In this document: positions 7,995 to 16,104 of the stretch, piece after piece
Numbering within the stretch: position 1 is the first letter of the stretch
Layout of the letters: every line of letters begins with the position of its first letter
Source: Clostridium drakei
Lineage (GTDB): Bacteria > Bacillota > Clostridia > Clostridiales > Clostridiaceae
DNA length: 57,357 nucleotides
Assembly: GCF_000633595.2 (NCBI RefSeq)
Contig: NZ_JIBU02000025.1
Coordinates: 1-57,357, forward strand
Direction: 5' to 3'
Position numbers and translations under genes: made by a program
The notes under the pieces: model-generated
What the model was told of the DNA's origin: nothing
Seen by the model: only the letters and a program-made list of their open reading frames with translations
Databases searched by the model: none

Positions 7995-9974
7995 ATGTGT
8001 TATGAAGGATCTAAAAAAAATATAAATTTCTTAAAAAATAAGTTGGTAAAACAGATATTTGCAATTATATCAATGTTTATAATATGTTTTGGAAACAGCA
8101 TTTCAGTTTTTGCAGAGACTAATTCAAATGATGACTTGTTAAGTAATAAAGATGATTTGAAAGTATTTATGGACACTGCTTTTCAAAAAAAGATGGAAAA
8201 GCAGCACGTTCCAGGAGCAGTAATTACTGTTGTTAAAGACGGACAGGTTATTTTTAGCAAAGGATATGGATATGCTGATTTAGAAAATAAAGTACCTATG
8301 ACAGCAGATAAAACATTAATAAGAATAGCATCTGTATCAAAGCTTTTTACCTATACAGCAATGATGCAGCTTTATGAACAAGGCAAAGTGGATTTAAAAA
8401 CTGATGTAAATAAGTATTTAAAAGGGTATAGTTTAAAAAATGAATATTCAAATCCAGTAACAGTGGAACAGCTTCTTACACATACATCAGGAATAGATGA
8501 TAACAGAATAGCAGATTTGTCAAAGGATAGAAAAGATTTAGTGTCTATGAATGATTTCTTAAAAAAACATTTGCCTAAGGTGGTAAGAAAGCCAGGAAAT
8601 ATTATAAATTACAGCAGTTATGATACAGCACTAGCAGGAGGAATTGTTGAACAGATTTCGGGAAAACCTCTTAATAGTTTTATTGAAAATAACATATTTA
8701 AACCACTAAAAATGAACAATTCCACATTAAATAGAGATATGAATCCAAAAGGATTAGAGAGTGGTTACAATTATGAAAATAGTAAAATTTCAAAGGCTAA
8801 GGAAGTGGAAGGATATTTCAATAATTATGCCATTGGAGGCATAATATCAACTTCTGAAGATATGGCTAAATTTATGATAGCACACTTAAATAATGGTTCA
8901 TATGAAGATGAAAGAATATTAAAGGAAAGTACAGCCATTAATATGCACAGTCAACATGCAGCCTTTGATAAAAAACTTCCAGGAATGGCTTATGGATTTA
9001 ATGAAAAAATTATAAATGGATATAGAGCTATTGAACATCTTGGATATTCACCAGATAATATATACAGTGATATGACTTTGTTTCCAGAGGAGAATTTAGG
9101 GGCTTTTATATCCGTAAATCAAGGAATGAATAATGTACCTGATGAAATAGTAGGGGAAATGGTTAAAAAATATTTTCCACAAAAAGAAGCAGTAAAAGAT
9201 AATAAAAATGTTTTTACAGGGAAAAGTGATTTAAAGAATTTTGTAGGCACATATAGATTTAGCGAAAACCCTGTAAGTACTTTTCATAAAGGGGATGCCT
9301 TTCCAGAAGGTGAAGGCTTAACTATAAGTTTAAAAGATGAAAAAACTTTGACACTTAAAGGTAAAGATGTTTTTGTAGGAAATGAATATACTACTAATAT
9401 TACTGAAGTAGAACCATTAGTATTTAAAAGGGCTGACAATGGGGAGTATATTATATTTAAGAAGAATGAAGCTGGAAAAATTTATTACTTGGCACAGCAG
9501 CAGGACAGCTGGCATGGTACGTATGAAAAGCTTAATTGGTATGAGCTTTCAGGCGTGCAAATAGGAGTAGCTTTATTTTCTTTAATAATATTCTTAATTG
9601 TAGTTATATGTTCTATTGGAAGGATAATTTATAATAGGATAAAGAAGAAAAATGGTGAGACAAATCCTTTGAAAAAAACTAATTTTTACATGGCTTCTGT
9701 AATAAGCTTATTAAATGTTACTTTCTTTATTGCAGCATTATTTGTACTGGGAGAACCAACACGATATGGCATAAGTATGGGGGCTAAATTGTTACTATGT
9801 GTGCCAATATTGAGTTTAATTTTAAACTTACTCTTTTTAGTTTTTATAGTAATGGATTGGATGAAGAAAAACAGTAAATTATATGCTAGAGTATGCTATT
9901 TGCTTGTAGCTCTTACAGGAATACTATATATGTGGTTTTTAAATTATTGGAATCTTTTAGGATTTAAGTATTAA
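7995..9974 (+). CDS. Membrane-anchored serine hydrolase, class C beta-lactamase-like
   Basis: About 659 residues. An N-terminal signal or anchor segment (IFAIISMFIICFGNSISVFA) precedes a beta-lactamase/PBP4*-type catalytic domain. That domain has the S-V-S-K (SxxK) nucleophile motif near residue 113, a YSS segment in place of YxN, and HLG in place of KTG. A linker domain and three or four C-terminal membrane helices follow. The combination fits a D-aminopeptidase, esterase or peptide hydrolase acting outside the cell more than a true beta-lactamase. GGAGG at 7981-7985 spaces best to the ATG at 7995; an in-frame ATG at 7968 lies in a hairpin. Its promoter matches that of the downstream ABC operon, tying it to peptide-antibiotic stress. 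Confidence 0.88.
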   Translation: MCYEGSKKNINFLKNKLVKQIFAIISMFIICFGNSISVFAETNSNDDLLSNKDDLKVFMDTAFQKKMEKQHVPGAVITVVKDGQVIFSKGYGYADLENKVPMTADKTLIRIASVSKLFTYTAMMQLYEQGKVDLKTDVNKYLKGYSLKNEYSNPVTVEQLLTHTSGIDDNRIADLSKDRKDLVSMNDFLKKHLPKVVRKPGNIINYSSYDTALAGGIVEQISGKPLNSFIENNIFKPLKMNNSTLNRDMNPKGLESGYNYENSKISKAKEVEGYFNNYAIGGIISTSEDMAKFMIAHLNNGSYEDERILKESTAINMHSQHAAFDKKLPGMAYGFNEKIINGYRAIEHLGYSPDNIYSDMTLFPEENLGAFISVNQGMNNVPDEIVGEMVKKYFPQKEAVKDNKNVFTGKSDLKNFVGTYRFSENPVSTFHKGDAFPEGEGLTISLKDEKTLTLKGKDVFVGNEYTTNITEVEPLVFKRADNGEYIIFKKNEAGKIYYLAQQQDSWHGTYEKLNWYELSGVQIGVALFSLIIFLIVVICSIGRIIYNRIKKKNGETNPLKKTNFYMASVISLLNVTFFIAALFVLGEPTRYGISMGAKLLLCVPILSLILNLLFLVFIVMDWMKKNSKLYARVCYLLVALTGILYMWFLNYWNLLGFKY

Positions 9975-10045
9975 TAGAGGATTATATATTCAAGCAAATA
10001 AATGAAGAGTTATCATATGGAGTTATATTACTTATTTTTACATCC

Positions 10046-10120
10046 TTACATTAATGTAACATTGATTTGCTCATATTGTAAGGTAAAGAAATGGTATATA
10101 TTATAAATGCTCTGTATAAT
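10046..10120 (+). promoter_or_regulatory. Bce-module promoter copy 2 before the ABC transporter
   Basis: A perfect dyad TTACA-TTAA-TGTAA (10046-10059), a second TGTAA in TGTAAGGTAAAG 22 bases on (10077), and TATAAT at 10115-10120, again 38 bases after the second TGTAA. The -35 position TGGTAT is weak. The geometry is identical to 7800-7874. Confidence 0.7.
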
Positions 10121-10161
10121 TTAGTTAAGAATTGAAACTAAATATTGAGGAGATTTACAAT

Positions 10162-10929
10162 ATGAAAGTATTAACTGTACAAAGTATAAAAAAAGTATAT
10201 GGCGGACGTCATGGTGGAAATGTTTCAAATGCATTAAATGGAATTAGTTTTGAAGTGAAAAAGGGAGACTTTGTTGGAATCATGGGACCATCAGGAGCAG
10301 GAAAATCCACACTTTTAAATGTTATAGCTACTATAGACAAGCCTACTTCTGGTAATGTAAACATAGGAGGCAAAGATATAGTGCATTTAAAGGAACCTGA
10401 ACTTTCAAGGTTCAGAAGAGAATGTTTAGGGTTTATATTTCAAGATTATAATTTGCTTGATACCTTAACTTTAAAGGAAAATATAATACTGCCTTTAACG
10501 CTTTCTAAAGTTAGTGTTAAGAAAATAGAAAGAAGTGTGGAGAAAATAGCAGAGGCTTTAGGTATAGAAAGTATACTCAATAAATATCCTTATGAGGTGT
10601 CAGGTGGACAAAAGCAGAGAACAGCTGCAGCTAGAGCCATAATAACTAATCCAGAACTTATACTGGCAGATGAACCGACAGGCGCTCTTGATTCTAAATC
10701 ATCAAGAGAACTGCTTAACTGTATGAGTGAATTGAACAAGGAACAAAATGCTACAATTTTAATGGTAACTCATGATGCTTTTGCAGCTAGTTTTTGTAGA
10801 AGAGTTATATTTATAAAGGATGGCAGTTTGTTCACTGAAATAATCAGTAATGGAAATAGAAAAGAATTTTTTGATAAAATTCTAAAGGTATTATCAGCAC
10901 TTGGAGGTGAAAACAGTGACCTTCATTAA
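10162..10929 (+). CDS. ABC transporter ATP-binding protein, BceA-like
   Basis: A 255-residue ATPase of the MacB/LolD/BceA type. Walker A is GPSGAGKST, the Q-loop follows FIFQDYNLLD, the signature is VSGGQKQR, Walker B is LILADEPTGALD, and the switch histidine is in VTHD. With the FtsX-like permease that follows it should form an antimicrobial-peptide sensing and detoxification transporter. The ATG at 10162 is chosen because GAGGAG precedes it; an in-frame TTG at 10132 has no such site. It overlaps the permease start by 14 bases, suggesting translational coupling. Confidence 0.93.
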   Translation: MKVLTVQSIKKVYGGRHGGNVSNALNGISFEVKKGDFVGIMGPSGAGKSTLLNVIATIDKPTSGNVNIGGKDIVHLKEPELSRFRRECLGFIFQDYNLLDTLTLKENIILPLTLSKVSVKKIERSVEKIAEALGIESILNKYPYEVSGGQKQRTAAARAIITNPELILADEPTGALDSKSSRELLNCMSELNKEQNATILMVTHDAFAASFCRRVIFIKDGSLFTEIISNGNRKEFFDKILKVLSALGGENSDLH

Positions 10930-12814
10930 TTTAGCTGTAAATAATGTGAAGAAAAACTTCAATAATTATATTATGTATCTTGTAAGTGCTGTATTTTCAG
11001 TTATGATATTTTATATTTTTTGTTCTATTGCTTTTAATGATGTATTTGTAAAGCTTGCAGATAATAAGCCTACAGTTAAGCTTATATTTAAAGCTTCAGC
11101 TATTATAGTTGCTTTATTTTCTTTTATATTCATATGGTATTCAAACAGCTTCTTTTTAAAGAATAGGAAAAGAGAAATAGGTATATATTCCATGATTGGT
11201 ATGGAAAAAAAGCAAATTGCAAAAATGTTATTTTATGAAAATTTAATTATTGGCAGCTTATCAATAGTTTGTGGAATAATTTTAGGAGTGATGTTTTCAA
11301 AATATTTTTCGCTTATGCTCATTTATTTAATGAGGGAAACTCTGAATATAAAATTTACTATTGTTTTTAAAGCTTTTTATATAACCATTTTGGTATTTTT
11401 TATACTTTTCTTATTAAATTCTATTCACAGTTACAGTATAATATATAGGTACGAGGTAATAGAGCTTTTAAGTGCACAAAAGCAGGGAGAAAAAACACCA
11501 AAAGCATCGTGGTTTATGTCAGTATTATCCTTAGTATTTATTTTATCAGGGTACTTTATGTCTTATAATAAAACTACAGTACAGCTTATAAGATTGGGTA
11601 TACCAATAGTTATTTTAGTATCTATAGGTACATATATGCTTTTTAATAGTTTAATTATAATATTTGTACAAGCTATTAAAAAGAATAAAATGTTTTATTA
11701 TAGAGGACAAAATATGCTGTCTACAGCTCAAATTCTTTATAGAATAAAAAGTAATGCAAAAACTCTTTGTATTATTTCACTTTTAAGTTCAGTAACCTTG
11801 ACTTCTATTGGAACAGCTTATTCTTTTTATAAAACCACAGAACAAGATATAACTAGGAGTATGCCTTTTTCTTATGAGTTTATGAATACAAATAAAGAAT
11901 TAAGTGAAAAAATTGGAAGTGTGATAAATAAATATAATGATAACAAATTGATTTCAGTAAATAATTTAAAGCTTATAAATGCAAAGGTTAATTTGCCTGT
12001 GCTGCAAAAAGATGATTTTGAAGGGAAAATAATATCACAAAGTGATTACAATAGTGTGATTGCTATAAAAAATAGAGAAAATAAGATATATTTAGGAGAT
12101 AATGAATGTTTACTTATTAAATCTGGTGAAGTATCTAATAAAGAAAAAGATTATATCAATAGTAAGACTTCAATTAAATCAGGCAGTTTACAAATGGATT
12201 TTAATATTAAAAAAGTTACAGATCAGCAGGTAGTAAGTTATTTTATAACAACAAAAACTATTGTAGTTTCGGATAAAGCCTTTAGTGATTTAAGCAGTAA
12301 GGGTGAAGTTATTAATATAAGTGGATATTTAGTTCAAAACCCACAAAAATCAAAAGAGCTTACTAAGGAATTAAGTAAAGTTGTTCCACAAGGAATATAC
12401 ATAGATTCCTATTACGATACTTATCAGGGATTTTATAAGGGCGGAGCTGTATTTATTTTTATTGGAATATTTTTAGGAATATTATTTTCCCTAGCAACAG
12501 GAAGTATAATTTCCTTTAAACAATTAATGGAAGCAGCTGATGATAAAAAGAGATATTTAACTTTAAGAAAGATAGGAATGAACAAGAAAGAAATAAAGAA
12601 GTCTGTAGCAAAACAATTATCAATAACTTTTGGAATGCCTTTAATAATTGCACTTTGTCACAGTACAGCAGCTTTAATGGTGTTTCAAAGCTTAATGAAT
12701 GAAGCAATAATGAAATATTGTATAGTGATAATGCTATTTTATATATGTATTTACTTTATATATTACATTACAACTGTAAATTCCTATACTAATATTGTGT
12801 GGGGGAAAGAATAA
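10916..12814 (+). CDS. ABC transporter permease, BceB-like (FtsX family)
   Basis: About 632 residues. An N-terminal helix is followed by an FtsX-type core with the motif RKREIGIYSMIGMEKKQIAKML near residue 90. Several more helices follow, then a roughly 200-residue extracellular domain (about 310-510) between membrane helices, and a C-terminal FtsX unit with RYLTLRKIGMNKKEIK. This is the BceB plan, where the large outer domain binds peptide antibiotics and signals to the partner kinase. GGAGGTG precedes the GTG at 10916, inside the end of the ATPase gene. The downstream response regulator and small-loop kinase complete the module. Confidence 0.92.
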   Translation: MTFINLAVNNVKKNFNNYIMYLVSAVFSVMIFYIFCSIAFNDVFVKLADNKPTVKLIFKASAIIVALFSFIFIWYSNSFFLKNRKREIGIYSMIGMEKKQIAKMLFYENLIIGSLSIVCGIILGVMFSKYFSLMLIYLMRETLNIKFTIVFKAFYITILVFFILFLLNSIHSYSIIYRYEVIELLSAQKQGEKTPKASWFMSVLSLVFILSGYFMSYNKTTVQLIRLGIPIVILVSIGTYMLFNSLIIIFVQAIKKNKMFYYRGQNMLSTAQILYRIKSNAKTLCIISLLSSVTLTSIGTAYSFYKTTEQDITRSMPFSYEFMNTNKELSEKIGSVINKYNDNKLISVNNLKLINAKVNLPVLQKDDFEGKIISQSDYNSVIAIKNRENKIYLGDNECLLIKSGEVSNKEKDYINSKTSIKSGSLQMDFNIKKVTDQQVVSYFITTKTIVVSDKAFSDLSSKGEVINISGYLVQNPQKSKELTKELSKVVPQGIYIDSYYDTYQGFYKGGAVFIFIGIFLGILFSLATGSIISFKQLMEAADDKKRYLTLRKIGMNKKEIKKSVAKQLSITFGMPLIIALCHSTAALMVFQSLMNEAIMKYCIVIMLFYICIYFIYYITTVNSYTNIVWGKE

Positions 12815-12845
12815 TATTACATTTTTTTAAGGAAAGGAAACATAT

Positions 12846-12868
12846 AATGAACTTAGTGCATGTTCATT
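12846..12868 (+). promoter_or_regulatory. Inverted repeat before the response regulator gene
   Basis: AATGAAC (12846-12852) and GTTCATT (12862-12868) flank nine bases just upstream of the AAGGTG ribosome binding site. It could be a weak hairpin or an operator; no clear promoter is visible. Confidence 0.35.
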
Positions 12869-12883
12869 AGGTAAGGTGTGTTT

Positions 12884-13558
12884 ATGTTTAAAATACTTGT
12901 AGTTGAAGATGATGAAATCATAGGAGAAGAAATAATTACTGCTTTGAAAAAGCAGGGATATGAGAGCAAAAAAATAGAAGATTTTAATATGGTCATAGAA
13001 GAATTTATAAAATATAAGCCGGATTTGGTGATTATGGATATAAATTTGCCAGTTTATGATGGCTTTTATTGGTGTGGAAAAATAAGAATGCTTTCAAAGG
13101 TACCTATAATTTTTATATCTTCAAGAACTGAGGAAATGGACATAATAATAGCAACAAATATGGGTGGAGATGATTATCTTACTAAGCCATTTTCTATAAA
13201 TATCTTACTTACTAAAGTAAATGCACTGCTCAGAAGAACCTATGCTTATTTTAATGATTTAGAGTCAGATGTAATTACACATAAAGGCTTAATACTAAAC
13301 TTAAAAGATGACACTATTATGTATAATGGCAAAAGTCTTCAGCTTACTAGAAATGAATTTAAAATACTTCATATACTTATGAAAAACAAAGGTTCCATAG
13401 TAAGTCGTGATAGAATTATAAGAAGTCTCTGGCAGGATGAGAGCTTTGTTGATGATAACACTTTGACTGTAAACATTACAAGGCTCAGAAAAAAACTTAA
13501 GGATATTGGACTGGAAAATTACATTCAAACCCAAAAAAGTATGGGGTATATAGTATGA
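12884..13558 (+). CDS. Response regulator, OmpR family, BceR-like
   Basis: About 224 residues. The receiver domain has the acidic pair EDDE near the N-terminus, phosphoacceptor Asp in VIMDINLP, the Ser/Thr in FISSR and Lys in YLTKPF. The winged-helix effector contains LTRNEFKILHILMKN and DNTLTVNITRLRKKL. AAGGTG precedes the ATG at 12884. The stop overlaps the kinase start by four bases (ATGA). It probably activates the two matching promoters at 7800-7874 and 10046-10120, controlling the transporter and the serine hydrolase. Confidence 0.93.
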   Translation: MFKILVVEDDEIIGEEIITALKKQGYESKKIEDFNMVIEEFIKYKPDLVIMDINLPVYDGFYWCGKIRMLSKVPIIFISSRTEEMDIIIATNMGGDDYLTKPFSINILLTKVNALLRRTYAYFNDLESDVITHKGLILNLKDDTIMYNGKSLQLTRNEFKILHILMKNKGSIVSRDRIIRSLWQDESFVDDNTLTVNITRLRKKLKDIGLENYIQTQKSMGYIV

Positions 13559-14568
13559 GTTTAAAAGAATATTTAAGGGATAGAAGAAGTTTAATCATTT
13601 TCTTTATTACATTAATGATATTTATAGGTGGAGTAATTTTCTTTGATAAATCCATAAGAATGTTAAAATCCAATGCGGAATATTTAGTTTCAGTTTCTTT
13701 TTTGATGTTCTTAATATATCTTTCAATTGATTATAGTATAATTACTTGTCATATAAGTAAAATCAAGAAGATAACTAAGGAAGGATTAGATTGGATTTAC
13801 AGCTTACCTTCTCCTTTAAACTCAGAGCAAAAAATTTATTTAGATACAATTAATAAGTTACATGAAAATGCTAATATACAAATAGAAAAGCTTATTAACA
13901 ATAACAATGAAAGTGTTGAATTTTTAACCACCTGGGTTCATGAAATAAAAACTCCTATTGCAGCTTCCAAGCTTATAATTGAAAACAATTTAAATAATGA
14001 CAATGAAAAACTATTATATGCAGTAGAAATGGAAATAGAGAAGGTTGAAGATTATATTCAAAGGGTATTATTTTATTCTAGGATAAATGATTTTTCTAAA
14101 GATTACAGAATAGATACTGTTAAAATTGAACAGATTGTGAAAGACAGCATAAAGGGTGAAGCTTCCTGGTTTATAAATAAGGATATAAAATTGAAAGTAG
14201 AAAATTTGGATATAGAGGTTAATTCTGATTATAAATGGCTTAAATTCATAATAAAACAGGTTCTGGACAATGCCATAAAATACACAGCTATGGGTGGAAA
14301 TATAAAAATATATGCCAAGGTAGAGCAAAAGGAGAAAATTCTTTGCATAAAGGATAATGGTATAGGTATAAGGAAAGAAGATATTGAAAGGGTTTTTGAA
14401 AAAAGCTTTACAGGTTACAACGGAAGGGTAAAGCAACATTCAACAGGAATGGGACTTTATATAAGTCAGAAGCTTGCAGGAAAGTTAGGACATTATATAA
14501 CTATAGATTCTGAATATAGAGCCGGGGTTGAAGTTTCAATTCACTTTCCCTTTATAAGTTATATGTAA
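13555..14568 (+). CDS. Sensor histidine kinase, intramembrane-sensing BceS-like
   Basis: A 337-residue kinase. Two N-terminal membrane helices (about 13-33 and 40-60) are joined by only a few outer residues, so there is no input domain. This is the intramembrane-sensing type that relies on a partner ABC transporter. The phosphoacceptor box is TTWVHEIKTPIAASKL. ATP-binding boxes include DNAIKYTAMGGNIKI, KDNGIGI and STGMGLYISQKLAGKLG. It overlaps the response regulator gene by four bases. Partner of the BceAB-like transporter encoded just upstream. Confidence 0.93.
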   Translation: MSLKEYLRDRRSLIIFFITLMIFIGGVIFFDKSIRMLKSNAEYLVSVSFLMFLIYLSIDYSIITCHISKIKKITKEGLDWIYSLPSPLNSEQKIYLDTINKLHENANIQIEKLINNNNESVEFLTTWVHEIKTPIAASKLIIENNLNNDNEKLLYAVEMEIEKVEDYIQRVLFYSRINDFSKDYRIDTVKIEQIVKDSIKGEASWFINKDIKLKVENLDIEVNSDYKWLKFIIKQVLDNAIKYTAMGGNIKIYAKVEQKEKILCIKDNGIGIRKEDIERVFEKSFTGYNGRVKQHSTGMGLYISQKLAGKLGHYITIDSEYRAGVEVSIHFPFISYM

Positions 14569-14660
14569 CTTGAATAAGTGCAGTGGTAAAAGAAGAAGTA
14601 TTATATGTGTATGCTCAAAATAAATGCATATATAATTAAAAAAATTATAAATTTTTATGA

Positions 14661-14716
14661 ATAAAAGCTATGTATATTATTAAGTTTGTTTTCATATTTA
14701 TACATGGCTTTTATTT
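14661..14716. terminator. Hairpin terminator after the Bce module
   Basis: AAAAGCTATGTATA pairs with TATACATGGCTTTT across a 20-base loop and is followed by ATTTTGG. It lies between convergent genes and may serve both. Confidence 0.65.
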
Positions 14717-14787
14717 TGGTATAGAACGTTTATTACAGCTTATTATATGATTTGTTAGTTTATTTAAGTTATAAATAAGCCAATTTT

Positions 14788-15972
14788 TTAGCTAGCTTGT
14801 TTTTTAAAATGCGGTTTTTTTATAACATAGTAACTTATAGAAGTAATGCAGCCTACAATTGCAATTACAGCTAATGTTAAGTAAGCAGCAGATATATTTG
14901 CAAAATCAATGATATTTCCTGCTAAAAGGGGAAATGTTGTCATGCCAATTGCATAAATTGCCTGGAAACATCCCATGGCAGTAGACTTTTTATCTGCACT
15001 TATGCCATCCATTGCCTGTGCGGTAAGGTGAGAAAAAAGTATCCCTGTAGACATTCCAGGTAAAATTTGAAATATACAAATTAAATAAATAATATGAAGG
15101 TTAGGAACAGCAATACAATATATTGCTATAACACAAAATACAAAAGGAATCCAAAAGCTTGACCCCTTTTTAGAACAAAGCTTTGAACTGGCAAAACCAG
15201 CCCAGAAAACTGATGACAGCATATAAATAATTGAAGATAATCCTATAATAAATGAAGAAGCACCTAATCCCTTAATTATTTGAGAAGTAAAGGACATAGT
15301 TGTTGTCATTTGAATACCTTGCTGTATAAGTGCCAGTAAGGAGAAAAATATTAATTTTTTATTTAAGCATACTGACAACAAGCTTTTAGTGGATGGGGAA
15401 GAAGTACGAGCATTGTTTCTTTCTTTTATAAATAAACTCAATATAACACCTAATATTCCAGCAGCTATACTGGTTGTACAAATAAAATTCATACCAAGCT
15501 TATCATAAAATAAAGTACTGGTAATAAATCCACACAACATACCCAAATTATTTGCTAATATGATTTTACTAGTAGCTTTTTGCTGATCCTCTCTTGAAAA
15601 AAAACTCATATAAAAAATCATGAAACAAATCCACATTGCAGAAGCAAGTCCAGAAAAGATATTTGCAATTAAATAACCAAATCCATTTGGCATGATAACA
15701 CGAAATATAGATGCTGCACCTGAAGAAAAAGCACCAATCATAATAAAACGCTTATGTCTTCCACTCTTATCAGCCATAACACCTACAGGAAGTCTTAATA
15801 GCAATTGTGAAATTCCATAAGCACCAACAATAGTTCCAATCATGGAAGAAGTTACACCAATGGAAGCAAGATAAGGTGTTTGATATGGAATATAAACATA
15901 TTGTCCAAACCAAAATAGTGAAACAATTAAAAGTAATAATTTTTTTTGGATAGACTGTTCGCCCTCATTCAT
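14788..15972 (-). CDS. MFS transporter, 12-helix
   Basis: About 394 residues with 12 predicted membrane helices. Loop 2-3 carries LPVGVMADKSGRHKRFIM, the classical MFS motif A. The C-terminal half has a similar arrangement (FWAGFASSKLCSKKG). It resembles drug or sugar-phosphate type MFS carriers of the MFS_1 group; the substrate is unknown. The start is the ATG at 15972, preceded by AAGGAG. It has its own consensus promoter (16063-16091), a leader with a terminator-like hairpin and a small overlapping reading frame. The neighbouring DHA2 pump and TetR regulator suggest a drug-efflux setting. Confidence 0.88.
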   Translation of the reverse strand: MNEGEQSIQKKLLLLIVSLFWFGQYVYIPYQTPYLASIGVTSSMIGTIVGAYGISQLLLRLPVGVMADKSGRHKRFIMIGAFSSGAASIFRVIMPNGFGYLIANIFSGLASAMWICFMIFYMSFFSREDQQKATSKIILANNLGMLCGFITSTLFYDKLGMNFICTTSIAAGILGVILSLFIKERNNARTSSPSTKSLLSVCLNKKLIFFSLLALIQQGIQMTTTMSFTSQIIKGLGASSFIIGLSSIIYMLSSVFWAGFASSKLCSKKGSSFWIPFVFCVIAIYCIAVPNLHIIYLICIFQILPGMSTGILFSHLTAQAMDGISADKKSTAMGCFQAIYAIGMTTFPLLAGNIIDFANISAAYLTLAVIAIVGCITSISYYVIKKPHFKKQAS

Positions 15973-16005
15973 AAAGTTAATTCTCCTTTGTTTAAAAATA
16001 ATAAA

Positions 16006-16031
16006 CCCCTCCAAATATCCTTAGGGAGGGG
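16006..16031 (-). terminator. Terminator or attenuator hairpin in MFS leader
   Basis: Read on the minus strand, CCCCTCC and GGAGGGG form a G+C-rich stem with an 11- or 12-base loop, followed by TTTATTATTTTT. It lies about 25 bases after the inferred transcription start of the MFS gene and 34 before its ATG. It could end the DHA2 gene transcript, attenuate the MFS gene, or do both. Confidence 0.65.
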
Positions 16032-16062
16032 CAAACACAACATTTTATGCAATTTAGATTAA

Positions 16063-16091
16063 ATTATAGTACAAGTATTTTTCTTTGTCAA
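16063..16091 (-). promoter_or_regulatory. Consensus sigma-A promoter for the 12-helix MFS gene
   Basis: On the minus strand TTGACA (16091-16086), a 17-base spacer and TATAAT (16068-16063), all matching consensus. A transcript would begin near 16056. Confidence 0.85.
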
Positions 16092-16104
16092 GGTGAGCAT
16101 TATG

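Noticed and set aside
7995-9974. True class C beta-lactamase
   Set aside because: The YxN and KTG motifs are changed and the protein has C-terminal membrane helices, so antibiotic hydrolysis cannot be claimed.
10132-10161. TTG start adding ten residues to the BceA-like ATPase
   Set aside because: No ribosome site before the TTG, while GAGGAG precedes the ATG at 10162 at good spacing.
14068-14439. Minus-strand 123-codon frame inside the Bce-type kinase
   Set aside because: Antisense to conserved kinase motifs, with low-complexity Phe/Tyr/Ile composition typical of A+T-rich shadows.
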